The notes beneath the pieces were generated by a model. The model was not told the DNA's origin and ran no database searches. It worked only from the letters and a program-made list of their open reading frames with translations. A program made the position numbers and the translations under genes. From an uncultured Saprospiraceae bacterium (GTDB taxonomy: Bacteria; Bacteroidota; Bacteroidia; Chitinophagales; Saprospiraceae), in the NCBI GenBank assembly GCA_938022935.1, contig CALIHL010000039.1, forward strand, positions 1 to 47,887: 47,887 nucleotides of DNA. The letters run 5' to 3'. Each line of letters opens with the position of its first letter. Within the stretch, counting starts at the first letter, position 1. Positions 25,336 to 34,582 of the stretch are shown piece by piece.

Positions 25336-25968
25336 ATGGGTTTTATAGACAAACTAAACGAACGATACGCAACCAAGGCAATGAATGGTGAGGTTGTACC
25401 AGAAGAGAAAATCAATAACATCTTAGAAGCTATCAGACTGGCTCCAACATCCAGTGGACTTCAGCCGTTTGAGGTATTTGTTGTGACAAATCCTGAGATA
25501 AAGGCAGAGATCAGAAAGATCGCTTGGAATCAATCGCCCGTCACAGATTGCTCTCATTTATTTGTGTTCGCTGCTTGGGATCACTATACAGCGGATCGTA
25601 TCAATCATATGTTTGATCTGACCAATAAGATCCGCGGTTTTGAGAATGAAGGCTGGGAAAACTATCGTAAAATGTTGCTTTCGTCCTATCCGCAACGTGA
25701 TCCTGAGGTTAGCTTTCAGCACGCTGCCCGTCAGACTTACATCGCCTTTATGGCAGCTATAACACAAGCGGCATATGAAGGTGTTGATTGTACTCCTATG
25801 GAAGGGTTTGATCCTGAATCTTTAGATAAAATCTTAGGTCTTCGAGAGAAGAACTTGCGGAGCACACTGCTCTTACCAATGGGATATAGAGCAGCCGACA
25901 AAGATTGGTTAGTCAACCTTGTAAAGGTGCGTAAGCCTATGGATGAGTTAGTTACAACTGTATCTTAA
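25336..25968 (+). CDS. Nitroreductase-family NAD(P)H-dependent oxidoreductase
   Basis: 210 residues, about the size of NfsB. FMN-binding stretches are visible: the N-terminal LNERYATKAMNG, RLAPTSSGLQPFEVFVV, and the C-terminal LLPMGYRAADKDWL. The dimeric flavoenzyme reduces nitroaromatics, quinones or other electrophiles with NAD(P)H. It starts 39 bp after hchA and is very likely co-transcribed with it. The natural substrate is unknown; the context suggests detoxification. Confidence 0.92.
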   Translation: MGFIDKLNERYATKAMNGEVVPEEKINNILEAIRLAPTSSGLQPFEVFVVTNPEIKAEIRKIAWNQSPVTDCSHLFVFAAWDHYTADRINHMFDLTNKIRGFENEGWENYRKMLLSSYPQRDPEVSFQHAARQTYIAFMAAITQAAYEGVDCTPMEGFDPESLDKILGLREKNLRSTLLLPMGYRAADKDWLVNLVKVRKPMDELVTTVS

Positions 25969-26260
25969 TAGATCCTATGTTGCTCTCAGAATCAAAAGAC
26001 AAAATATAAAGCAGTCATATCTCAGCTAATCTTTGATCGGTATGCACGTCATATCAGGTAAGCGATGGTTACGTAATCTTACTTATATGGTGCGCTAAGA
26101 CAATGAGTAGGTTTCAGATAGAATCTAATGGTAATATATAATCATCAAGCAATCTGATGGGCTATACATACCGATAAGACATATGTGTTAAAAGCAATTA
26201 TGTGTCATCTTTCTACTGCTCACTTATCTATCTTTCGATTTAATCCAGAACAACCACACA

Positions 26261-26968
26261 ATGATTCAGAGGTTCTCTTTTCTTAGAATAGTCTTGATCG
26301 CTCTTATATCTACAGCGTCCATATCCTCCTATGCAGCACCCAATGTTGGTTGTCCCGGTGATTTTGCTTTTACTTACACAAGTCAAGCCAGCGTGGATGA
26401 ATCATTTTCAGATTATCTAAGAGCATTTCGTACCACAGAAAATGGATGCGCTATAACATCAACTACTGACTTATCAACTTTTTCAGCTCCATCGTTTACA
26501 GGAGGTTCCGTTACAATAATATTTGAAGCTACAGATTGTAATGGAACAGAAAGGTGCACGGCCACCTTTACTGCTCTTGAAGACTGTACAGGAAAGGCTT
26601 CTGCTATTCCCGTCTGCCCGGGCAATATGACTCTAACCAATTGTATGAGCGATGCAGAGGCTATGGCTTCTTTTCAATCTTGGCTTGAAGGTTTTGGTCA
26701 TACAGGGGGATGCAATGTCACAACGACCGACTTAAGCACATATAGCCCTCCAGGATGTGGAGGCACCACAGAGGTCACCTATGAAGTAACCAGTATGGGC
26801 GTTACGGTCGGCTGTACTGCCTTCTTTGCTATTCCAGCTGAAGTCGCAGCTCCAGGTCCTTCAGTACCTACTATGGGAGAATGGGGCATTATTTGCCTAT
26901 TCTTGATCTTCGCGATTATTGGCATAGTAGAACTCAAGAAGTCCTACTCTATCCTTCAGACAAAATAG
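26261..26968 (+). CDS. Secreted two-repeat protein with IPTL-CTERM-like C-terminal anchor
   Basis: 235 residues. The N-terminal signal peptide ends at SSYAAP. Two homologous cysteine-containing repeats follow: residues ~31-103 (CPGDFAFTYT ... DLSTFSAPSFTGGSVTIIF) and ~119-189 (CPGNMTLTNC ... DLSTYSPPGCGGTTEVTYE). The C-terminus has VPTMGEWGII from residue 202, then a hydrophobic helix and a basic end (ELKKSYSILQTK). This PTxxEWG-helix-basic layout is that of IPTL-CTERM-type sorting signals, found on exported proteins retained for processing. No enzyme motif. A surface structural or adhesive role is possible. The 291 bp upstream hold nothing else recognisable. Confidence 0.75.
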   Translation: MIQRFSFLRIVLIALISTASISSYAAPNVGCPGDFAFTYTSQASVDESFSDYLRAFRTTENGCAITSTTDLSTFSAPSFTGGSVTIIFEATDCNGTERCTATFTALEDCTGKASAIPVCPGNMTLTNCMSDAEAMASFQSWLEGFGHTGGCNVTTTDLSTYSPPGCGGTTEVTYEVTSMGVTVGCTAFFAIPAEVAAPGPSVPTMGEWGIICLFLIFAIIGIVELKKSYSILQTK

Positions 26969-26982
26969 TCTTTTATCTAATC

Positions 26983-28119
26983 TTAAAGCTGTCCCAGCAC
27001 TTTATGAATCGGCTGCAATACGGATGCACCGAGATTTGCTGATCGTTCTGCTGACCATCCGTAATATTCGTCTGGCCAATCATCATTGTCCTTAAAGGGC
27101 ATCTCAATAGTATATGCCAGACAGTCAAACCGTTGAGCAATCTGGTTAGAACAAACAGTCATATTGGCACTTCCAGGTTCGTCAGGTCCATAGTTGTGTT
27201 CATCTTGAAAGTCTGGACATATCTCTATCCAATGTGTTTTAAAGCTTTCCTCTAATCTTTTTATTCTATCAGTGTAGTTGGATATGCCTTCAGCGCCTGC
27301 AACAAAGTTGTAAGCTATGGCTTCATCTCCATGTACATCCAGCAACATATCGACGCCTAACTCATCCATCTTTTTCAAAGCATAATAAACCTCAGGGCTT
27401 TCTTTAAGTCTCGGTGTCTCCCATTCTCGGTTGAGGTTAGCACCTGTAGTATTTGATCTTAGGTTGCCCGCTATGGAACCATCAGGATTCATGTTAGGGA
27501 TCACATAGAAAGTAGATTGGCTCAATAGACTTTTAGAGACAGGATCACTTTCGTCAAATAATCTTTCTAACAAGCCCTCTATAAACCACTCTGCCATAGA
27601 CTCTCCAGGGTGTTGCCGTGCGATCACCCAAACTTTCTTCTTATCGGGTCTTGGATTTCCAATCACAAGCATGTCCATGCTTCTCCCTTCGACAGTCTCC
27701 CCGATCACGTCAAGCGTACAGTTATGTTCTAGTTGTGATTCATGAATCAAGTCTTGATGACGTTCATAACTATAAGGAGCAAAGTAAGCGAAGTACATAC
27801 TATTGTAAGAAGGTTGATACTCAACACTGAGCACACCGTTTTTAAAAGTTGTAGGTATCCTAAACCACTCATCTCTATCATAAGAAGCACAGATATTATA
27901 ACCTTCCCAACCATCGGGATATGACGAAGTACCAGCATTTAAAATGGAGATCTTACACTTTATATGTTGTGCCCCCGTCAAGCGAAAATGAAACCATTGA
28001 AAAAAATCTGATTCAGTATCTTTTCTAATATTCAAGTCAATCTTTCCATCTTCACCTATGCTTACTACCTCTATATTGCCACTATCAAAGTTGGACGTTA
28101 CGTTCATACTGAATTTCAA
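26983..28119 (-). CDS. M14-family zinc carboxypeptidase, cytosolic carboxypeptidase (CCP/AGBL)-like
   Basis: 378 residues. The N-terminal ~130 residues form the beta-sandwich that precedes the catalytic domain in cytosolic carboxypeptidases (FFQWFHFRLTGAQ, YMYFAYF-like SMYFAYFAPYSYERHQ). The zinc site is visible as ARQHPGESMAEW (His and Glu of HxxE) and the third His in LLDVHGDEA; ANLNREWETP carries the substrate-binding Asn-Arg. The general-base Glu is probably in YTIEMPF. No signal peptide, so a cytoplasmic location is expected. Eukaryotic members trim glutamates from tubulin; bacterial substrates are unknown. The stop lies 14 bp from the convergent IPTL-CTERM gene. Confidence 0.9.
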   Translation of the reverse strand: MKFSMNVTSNFDSGNIEVVSIGEDGKIDLNIRKDTESDFFQWFHFRLTGAQHIKCKISILNAGTSSYPDGWEGYNICASYDRDEWFRIPTTFKNGVLSVEYQPSYNSMYFAYFAPYSYERHQDLIHESQLEHNCTLDVIGETVEGRSMDMLVIGNPRPDKKKVWVIARQHPGESMAEWFIEGLLERLFDESDPVSKSLLSQSTFYVIPNMNPDGSIAGNLRSNTTGANLNREWETPRLKESPEVYYALKKMDELGVDMLLDVHGDEAIAYNFVAGAEGISNYTDRIKRLEESFKTHWIEICPDFQDEHNYGPDEPGSANMTVCSNQIAQRFDCLAYTIEMPFKDNDDWPDEYYGWSAERSANLGASVLQPIHKVLGQL

Positions 28120-28193
28120 TTAAGTAAAGTTCTCTTTTCAATTATAAGTGTTATCAGCTATTGTAAAAACCAATGGGAGTATTTACGAAAGTA

Positions 28194-29321
28194 CTAACCG
28201 GTCACAATACCCATGTTGCCAAGATCCAAGCTTATTTTCTCACCTCCTTCTCGGATAGACTCATAGATGGCTTCGACTATGATCATATCCCGCTTACCCA
28301 TCTCGCCAGGCACCTTATTGACTGACCCGTACATGATGTGATGTGCGAAGTCATCCATCTGAAGCTTTTGCTGTCTCTCATGCGGATAACTCAATGTAAC
28401 GCCACCAGATGTTCTTCCACTAAGTGGTCCATAATTATTAGCTGGCTCCAGTTCTACCCAACCTTTTTCAAAGCTTGAGTAATGTCTATTGATATTAGCA
28501 TTGTGGGAAGTATAGATATTACCAACTGCACCATTAGGAAATTCAAATTGTGCACTGATGGTTTCATCGGTATCTTTAAAATACTCTGGTCTCGTACTAA
28601 ATTCTTGAGCCGAAACAGAAGTAGGATTCTGACCTGAACCATAAATAGCACTTTGTATAGAGTATACGCCCATGTTCATTAGTGCCCCTCCTCCAGATAG
28701 TTTCCTATCTAATCGCCATTGATTGGGATTACCTCTTGATATATATGCTGCGTCGGCTGAGACAAAATTGACCTCACCGAACTTCTTCTCTTTTACAATC
28801 TTCATCAGCTCTTGGGTGTAAGGTTCAGAATGCAGTCTATAACCTACGCTAAGTTTCACTCCAGCTTGATTGCAAGCCTTTATAATGGCATCGCATTCTA
28901 CAACACTGACGGCCATTGGTTTTTCGCATATGACGTGTTTCCCTGCTTTAGCAGCTCGGATACAAAAGTCTGCGTGCATCGAGTTAGGCAGGACGACATA
29001 GACTATATCTATATCATCGTTATCCGCTATGTCATCAAAGTTTTCATAGTTGTAGATATTCTTTTTATCGAGGCCATACTTTTCAGTCCATTTTGCGGCT
29101 TTCTCTGGTGTTCCCGTTACTATACCAGCCAAATAAGTGTGCTGAGTATCTTGAAGGGATGGTGCTAACTGATACTCACTATAACTACCTAATCCAACTA
29201 AAGCCATACCCAGCTTCTTGCCATCTTGCAAAGTCTCAGCACATGCTTTTGTGCTATTAAGCATTGCTCCAATTCCCACGCTAAGCGTAGTGTTAAACGA
29301 TCTTCTTGTTATCTTTTTCAT
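28194..29321 (-). CDS. Tat-exported Gfo/Idh/MocA-family oxidoreductase
   Basis: 375 residues from ATG 29321; an in-frame TTG at 29342 would add seven residues before the signal. MKKITRRSFNTTLSVGIGAM is a twin-arginine signal (TRRSF), so the folded, cofactor-loaded enzyme is exported. The NAD(P)-binding domain follows (KLGMALVGLGSYSEYQLAPS), with VVLPNSMHADFCIRAAKAGK and VICEKPMA, the EKP lysine being the catalytic residue of this family. The C-terminal half (GGALMNMGVYSIQSAIYGSG, GNIYTSHNANINRHYS) resembles glucose-fructose oxidoreductase, a periplasmic Tat substrate with tightly bound NADP. The substrate is likely a sugar. Confidence 0.9.
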   Translation of the reverse strand: MKKITRRSFNTTLSVGIGAMLNSTKACAETLQDGKKLGMALVGLGSYSEYQLAPSLQDTQHTYLAGIVTGTPEKAAKWTEKYGLDKKNIYNYENFDDIADNDDIDIVYVVLPNSMHADFCIRAAKAGKHVICEKPMAVSVVECDAIIKACNQAGVKLSVGYRLHSEPYTQELMKIVKEKKFGEVNFVSADAAYISRGNPNQWRLDRKLSGGGALMNMGVYSIQSAIYGSGQNPTSVSAQEFSTRPEYFKDTDETISAQFEFPNGAVGNIYTSHNANINRHYSSFEKGWVELEPANNYGPLSGRTSGGVTLSYPHERQQKLQMDDFAHHIMYGSVNKVPGEMGKRDMIIVEAIYESIREGGEKISLDLGNMGIVTG

Positions 29322-29475
29322 AGTCCTTAAAAGTAAATACAATTAGTCAATCAAGTTAAGAATACATAAGGATTGTTGAGTTAAAAAACTGAAGAAGGTA
29401 AGTCATGCAATAGAGCATTGTAAAACAAATAGTTTGTCAGTCTAAATACAACAAAGTACATCAAGAGTGGATTGG

Positions 29476-30135
29476 CTATAAAGTCAGAACTTCGATTTTC
29501 TCAGAAACAAAGTCCTCGCTAATGTCCTCAGGTTGATAGCCATAGAAGTCCGCCAGTAGCTGCGCTCTTATGTCAGACAGTTCATTGAGCGAAACCTTGA
29601 TGAGTATAGATGGAGAAGGATCAAACCGACTATCGATGTTATTATAGCCTCGCGCTTTTAGTATATTATAGACCTTTCCCATATCTTCTATCCGATAGGT
29701 TATGGTTACTTGTTTCTTTAGAGTGATGGTATGTATCTCAGCTGTCGAAAAGGCATCTATCGTTGATTCTTTATAAGCCTTAATGAGTCCTGGCACACCG
29801 AGCTTAGTTCCTCCAAAATATCTCACCACTGCGCAAAGGACATCGGAAACTTCGTTGCTAAGCAGCTCATTGTAGATAGGTTTTCCTGCCGTCCCTGAAG
29901 GCTCGCCGTCGTCATTGTATCGATATGGTTCACCAGTTATACCTATGCGATAAGCATAGCAGAGGTGTCGTGACTTGGGATGAAGCACTGTTATATATTC
30001 TAAACAATTCTGGATATCCTCGATAGAGCTTACAGGTTGTAGATAAGCTATGAATTTGCTGCCTTTCTCTTTGTATAGTCCTTCGGTTGAAGACTTGACA
30101 CTTTTATACTTATATGGTATGTTGGCAGAAGCCAT
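29476..30135 (-). CDS. yigZ: YigZ / IMPACT-family protein
   Basis: 219 residues, standard size. The N-terminal UPF0029 (Impact) domain shows EKGSKFIAYLQPVSS, HPKSRHLCYAYRIG, NDDGEPSGTAGKPI and YFGGTKLGVPGLIKAYK; the C-terminal DUF1949-type domain starts at about residue 140. A cytoplasmic protein linked in the family to translation or stress, biochemical role unsettled. It is the last gene of the nine-gene operon that begins with ftsX and starts 2 bp after the secreted phospholipase-like gene. Confidence 0.94.
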   Translation of the reverse strand: MASANIPYKYKSVKSSTEGLYKEKGSKFIAYLQPVSSIEDIQNCLEYITVLHPKSRHLCYAYRIGITGEPYRYNDDGEPSGTAGKPIYNELLSNEVSDVLCAVVRYFGGTKLGVPGLIKAYKESTIDAFSTAEIHTITLKKQVTITYRIEDMGKVYNILKARGYNNIDSRFDPSPSILIKVSLNELSDIRAQLLADFYGYQPEDISEDFVSEKIEVLTL

Positions 30136-30137
30136 CC

Positions 30138-31322
30138 TTAGTTATTAGCGGTAGGCACTTGGATGGCCAGAGAGTCCGATTGTAGGATCTGAAGCGTGTC
30201 TACATTTAACTGAGAGAGATGCTCACTTACATTTGGTCGCCCGCCATCAACCCAAGCTGTATACCAGACCGATCCAAGTCCTTGGATAGATTTGCGCATA
30301 CGATCCTCGACCATGCCTGCCATCGCATCTTGATAGGCTTTTGCATAAGCGCGACATTCTAACCTTGAAGTATTGGCTCCTCTTTCTTCAAAGCAGTATT
30401 GCTTGTCCTTATCAAAGGAGTTTCTAATTTCTAATTCTTTAGACAAGACTTCATCTACATAGCTATGACTTTCTAATATAACATCCCAGAAGAAGGCGTC
30501 TGTGTTTTCTATGTATTTGGCTCGACCGACAAAAAAGTCATAGTTATCCGTTGCAAACAACTCCGGTATCCGGCTCTCCCAAAATGCATGTATGCCATCT
30601 TGGCCTGTCAATTGGCCATTATAATTTTCTGTAGTATGGAGTGGCACGTGGGCATCTGAAAGATAGTGGCCCATCTCAGTGCTTAAGCGAATCACGATCG
30701 GCCAGTTTTTTTCTTTGAATGCTTTGGTCAGTCTACGTTGATACAGCGATAAATGATAAGGAAGCATACCATATTCTGTCAAGCGCTCTGTAAAGATCAA
30801 TTCGTGATCAGCATTACGATACTCTTTAGGGATCCAGCTCTTAGGCATCGTTAAGAATCCTTCATCCAGAAGGTTATAAGTCTTCCCTTTTAGTTCTTGC
30901 GCCCATTGTTCTTTTTTTGCCTCATTGAACACTTCTAACCATATCAGATCACTTCCCCAAGAAACAATCGTATCTCGACTCTTTCTCGTTACAACATGCG
31001 CTTCTCCAAATGTGGCTAAAGCTTCGGGAAACTGTCGAGGGACATTGTCAAAAGGATAAGTCCCAAATATATCCAAATCGATATAGTGCCTCACTGCTTC
31101 TAAAGGTGAGGCATAACGCCTCTTATCTGGGTCAACAGAGTGTTCAACTATAAAGTCAATATTGCTCTTATACAAAGGGACCAACTCCACTGGCAAAGTA
31201 AAGATGGCCGTCTTGTTGATCAATCGATGTCCAAAGAATCCCCAGAAATCATCAGTATATGTCTTAGCCCCAATACTAAGGGTTGCTATAACAAATAGAA
31301 CAAGGATGATTTTATAACGCAT
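30138..31322 (-). CDS. Secreted zinc-dependent phospholipase C / S1-P1 nuclease-fold protein
   Basis: 394 residues. After a signal peptide (MRYKIILVLFVIATLSIGAK) the mature part has WGFFGHRLIN, where a Trp/His near the N-terminus is a zinc ligand in this fold. The core motif GHYLSDAHVPLHTTENYNGQ (HxxxD...PLH) with GIHAFWE supplies further zinc ligands. Bacteroidota homologues are usually annotated as zinc-dependent phospholipase C family or S1/P1 nuclease relatives; I cannot tell lipid from nucleic acid substrate. Its start overlaps the end of gldG by 11 bp, so it is part of the ftsX-gld operon. Confidence 0.82.
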   Translation of the reverse strand: MRYKIILVLFVIATLSIGAKTYTDDFWGFFGHRLINKTAIFTLPVELVPLYKSNIDFIVEHSVDPDKRRYASPLEAVRHYIDLDIFGTYPFDNVPRQFPEALATFGEAHVVTRKSRDTIVSWGSDLIWLEVFNEAKKEQWAQELKGKTYNLLDEGFLTMPKSWIPKEYRNADHELIFTERLTEYGMLPYHLSLYQRRLTKAFKEKNWPIVIRLSTEMGHYLSDAHVPLHTTENYNGQLTGQDGIHAFWESRIPELFATDNYDFFVGRAKYIENTDAFFWDVILESHSYVDEVLSKELEIRNSFDKDKQYCFEERGANTSRLECRAYAKAYQDAMAGMVEDRMRKSIQGLGSVWYTAWVDGGRPNVSEHLSQLNVDTLQILQSDSLAIQVPTANN

Positions 31323-32991
31323 ACTTTCTCTTACGAATCCAATGATAAACTATATAGCTGACAAACAATAGACCCAATGGTAATGCTAACAAAAGTAAAT
31401 AGTAAAAAGTCTCAGACTTATAGAACTTTTGTTTGTCCATCAGGCTCAAAGAGCTTGTCTTCTGCGCTATGGCTAAGATATCATCTCCATCTATCATTGA
31501 TTCTAAGAGGTTAGAGATCAGCTCAGCATTGGCATCATACATCCGGCCTTCTAACACGTTGTAACCAATCGGAAAATAGCCTTGCTTGTCACGAGGAGGT
31601 ATCGCTATGTCGGCATCTGAGATAATAACTTGTTCTATATATTGACTATCAAGTGTATACGGCACATTATGCTTTGATAGCAATGCTTTATCATCACTCG
31701 TCAAGCGATTTTGAAAGTAAGGCTTGACTCTTCCTTCTACCTTTACGCCAATAGGCAAAGCTCCTCGCTGGTATTCTTCAGGATTAGGCTTGAGCTGCAT
31801 GAATCCGAAGTCGATCGGTAGTGGTGTCTTTAGCGATCTTGTATAGGGGCTAGTCGTCAGCAAGACTTCCTTCATCACAGTCTGTGGAAATTCTAACAAC
31901 TCCAACGGTGACACAAAGTATGATGACAGTGGACTATTTAATCTCGCAGCCAATGGTGTAAGGTCATTGGACATAATCAAAGGATGAAAAGGAAAGTTCA
32001 TCATCTGAGTCTGAGTAGTTGCACTTCCATCATTAACAACTTGCGGTATCATACTTGATTGAAGATCCATGATGAGTTCAGGAGCTATCCTAACACCAGA
32101 CCTAAAAAGGTAATCTTCAAATTGGAAAGAACTCCCCATGGCCATCGTGCTACCTGTTCGTCGCAGACTATCAATCGTCGTCTGCGTTTTATCAACCATC
32201 CATAACATCGGCACGTCACCTCCGGACACCACATCGATACTCAACAGCTCTTCTCTGGTCAAATCATCTCTTTTAACAACTGAGATAATGGCATCTACAG
32301 AGTCCTTGTTTTCTAATAAGAGGTCAGGATTACTTCTTATGAACTGATAACCACTGAGTCGCTCGTCGCGATTATAACCCTCGGTTATCAATTGTGACAG
32401 TGCACCTATGACATGCACTTGTGGTTTTCGCACTTTAGAAAGTTGCCTCAATGCTCTTAACAACTTTGCTTCAAAAGCCAACTGAGCCTCCACCAATCCT
32501 TCTTCTTCTGATTGACCTGGTTGTTGGTTGTCCAGCAGGTTTATAAATATAATCTCATCATTATCATGAACTGAGATGTACGGAAATATCAACTCTTGGC
32601 TCACCTGATCTCCTGATGACACTTGTCGATTGATCGGCACAACATTTTTGGAAGCCAAGAACTTTCTAAATTGCAATTTTTCTTCAGCGGATCCTTTTGT
32701 TACATCTTTATAAACAATCTCAACATCATCATCGTAACGTCTTAACTCGGATAGATAGTGATCTAAGTATGATCTGTAGTTTCTAAAACTTGCAGGGATG
32801 TTACCTTCTAAGAGAACAGTAATAATCACAGGTTCATCTGTAGATCGCACGATCTGCTTTGCCAACGGATTAAGCGTATATCTTTTATCTGGTGTGAGAT
32901 CCCATTGTGTATCTAATAGCACAGACAACATAATGACTACAACGAGCACCAACATAGAAGCAACTACCTTATATATGGAAAACTTCTTCAC
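31312..32991 (-). CDS. gldG: Gliding motility ABC transporter auxiliary protein GldG
   Basis: 559 residues. One N-terminal membrane helix (VVASMLVLVVVIMLSVLLDT), a long periplasmic domain of the ABC-type auxiliary family (YTLNPLAKQIVRSTDEPVII, PQVHVIGALSQLITEGYN, GDVPMLWMVDKTQTTID), and one C-terminal helix (YYLLLLALPLGLLFVSYIVY). In flavobacteria GldA, GldF and GldG form an ABC transporter tied to gliding motility. It follows gldF by 2 bp and overlaps the next gene by 11 bp. No type IX secretion gld genes (gldK-N) are in the window, so gliding itself cannot be inferred. Confidence 0.92.
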   Translation of the reverse strand: MKKFSIYKVVASMLVLVVVIMLSVLLDTQWDLTPDKRYTLNPLAKQIVRSTDEPVIITVLLEGNIPASFRNYRSYLDHYLSELRRYDDDVEIVYKDVTKGSAEEKLQFRKFLASKNVVPINRQVSSGDQVSQELIFPYISVHDNDEIIFINLLDNQQPGQSEEEGLVEAQLAFEAKLLRALRQLSKVRKPQVHVIGALSQLITEGYNRDERLSGYQFIRSNPDLLLENKDSVDAIISVVKRDDLTREELLSIDVVSGGDVPMLWMVDKTQTTIDSLRRTGSTMAMGSSFQFEDYLFRSGVRIAPELIMDLQSSMIPQVVNDGSATTQTQMMNFPFHPLIMSNDLTPLAARLNSPLSSYFVSPLELLEFPQTVMKEVLLTTSPYTRSLKTPLPIDFGFMQLKPNPEEYQRGALPIGVKVEGRVKPYFQNRLTSDDKALLSKHNVPYTLDSQYIEQVIISDADIAIPPRDKQGYFPIGYNVLEGRMYDANAELISNLLESMIDGDDILAIAQKTSSLSLMDKQKFYKSETFYYLLLLALPLGLLFVSYIVYHWIRKRKYAL

Positions 32992-32993
32992 GG

Positions 32994-33725
32994 TTATACT
33001 TCTTTAGTGTTTAACCGAAAAGATGAAAGCCATATACTCCAAGTTACCAGTGCTATAAAGTAAACGATCGAAGAGAGTCGTAGGATGCCTCGACCAATCT
33101 GATCTGCATGATAAGAAAGACTCAATCGTTCTAACCAAAAGTCTAAACCACCCTGGAAGACAGGCAAGTCGCTCAACAAACTAAATCCTGAAAACAACAT
33201 AAAGCAAACAAAGACAGAGATCACAAATGAAGCTGTTGTCTGCTGAACAAATGAAGTCACCATCAATGAGATAGCAATATAACAAGCTCCAACTGCGACC
33301 AACCCAATATAAGATCCGATGATCTGTGCAAATGGAATCGTAGAAGAGGTTAAGTTGAGTTGATATACCACAAACAAGTGAGTTGAAGACAAAACTAGGA
33401 TCATCAGTAAAACTAATAGCGCTGCTACAAACTTTGCCAACAAGGCTGTCCTCCAATCTATCTGCAGAGAGCGCAATAGCTCTTCTGTACCAAATCTATA
33501 TTCGTTAGCTAAGAATCCAACCGTGTAAGCTGGTACTGCAAATAGTAATAAGTAAGAAAAGAACTGAAAGTACAAGTCTCCTTCTGCCAGCCCATAGGAC
33601 ATATAATTAGAATCTGGAAAAACCCATAAAAACAAAAAAGCCAATAGCAGTAGTACTGCCACTGATATGAGCCCAAAACTATTAGACCAGTAATCTTTGA
33701 ACTCTTTTATAATCAATGCCTTCAT
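32994..33725 (-). CDS. gldF: ABC transporter permease GldF
   Basis: 243 residues with about six membrane segments, an ABC-2-type permease. The start IKEFKDYWSNSFGLISVAVL and the NEYRFGTEELLRSLQIDW loop, which would contact the ATPase, are typical of GldF/NosY-type permeases. The gene sits exactly between gldA (2-bp gap) and gldG (2-bp gap), so the three encode one transporter. Confidence 0.92.
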   Translation of the reverse strand: MKALIIKEFKDYWSNSFGLISVAVLLLLAFLFLWVFPDSNYMSYGLAEGDLYFQFFSYLLLFAVPAYTVGFLANEYRFGTEELLRSLQIDWRTALLAKFVAALLVLLMILVLSSTHLFVVYQLNLTSSTIPFAQIIGSYIGLVAVGACYIAISLMVTSFVQQTTASFVISVFVCFMLFSGFSLLSDLPVFQGGLDFWLERLSLSYHADQIGRGILRLSSIVYFIALVTWSIWLSSFRLNTKEV

Positions 33726-33727
33726 CT

Positions 33728-34582
33728 CTATTGAAATATTTGTTGAAGAGATGATTGTTCTTTTTTCATTTCTATAATCTTTAATCCTTGTCTTACGACT
33801 TCATCAAAGATTGTAGTTCTGATATCCTCCGCTGCATCCACATCCAACTTATACCTGTGCGCTCCCAAGGACGACACCGCAACAACACCATCTAAGTTTT
33901 CTAATTGACTCCTATCCAAGCCATCATTTAACTCCAGGATGATGGTGTATGAATTACCACCTTGCGATCTTTGCAACATTCTGTCCTCCTCAATCTTGCC
34001 ATTTTTCAAAAGTAAGACTCGGTCACAAAGTGCTTCGATCTCTTGTATGAGATGAGAAGAAAGAATAATGATCTTATCTGAGGCAATCGATTTGACCAGT
34101 GCTCTATATTGAGTGATCTGGATGGGGTCCAGACCATTGATCGGCTCATCAAGGATGATGATATCGGGATCTGATAACAATGTTGCTGCCAGTCCGACAC
34201 GTTGTTTATAACCTTTAGAAAGTTGATTGATCTTTTTTCCTTTGACATCAGATAGACCTACTCTTTCTACTGCCCATGCTACCCTGCTTTTTACATCTTT
34301 TATAGAGCGCATGTCTGCTACCCAAGTCAAGTATTCGGTAACATACATATGAGGATAGAGCGGATTGCGCTCAGACATATATCCTACAGTACTATCACCA
34401 ACTTTAAGTTCTCCATCGTCTGGACGATTGATACCTGCAATAATCTTTAGAAGGGTGCTCTTGCCAGCTCCATTTCGGCCAAGTAGTCCAACAATCTCTC
34501 CACGATCAAGTGATAAGTCAACCTGATCGAGCACTTGCTGTGCTCCATATGACTTACTGATATCTCTGGCGATTAGACTCAT
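33728..34582 (-). CDS. gldA: ABC transporter ATP-binding protein GldA
   Basis: 284 residues. Walker A is GLLGRNGAGKSTLLK, the signature is NQLSKGYKQRVGLAATL, Walker B is DIIILDEPINGLDP, and the switch His is in IILSSHLIQE. The C-terminal extension of ~75 residues (YTIILELNDGLDRSQLENLD) is usual in GldA-type ATPases. It energises the GldF/GldG transporter. Its start overlaps the truB stop by 4 bp (ATGA). Confidence 0.94.
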   Translation of the reverse strand: MSLIARDISKSYGAQQVLDQVDLSLDRGEIVGLLGRNGAGKSTLLKIIAGINRPDDGELKVGDSTVGYMSERNPLYPHMYVTEYLTWVADMRSIKDVKSRVAWAVERVGLSDVKGKKINQLSKGYKQRVGLAATLLSDPDIIILDEPINGLDPIQITQYRALVKSIASDKIIILSSHLIQEIEALCDRVLLLKNGKIEEDRMLQRSQGGNSYTIILELNDGLDRSQLENLDGVVAVSSLGAHRYKLDVDAAEDIRTTIFDEVVRQGLKIIEMKKEQSSLQQIFQ

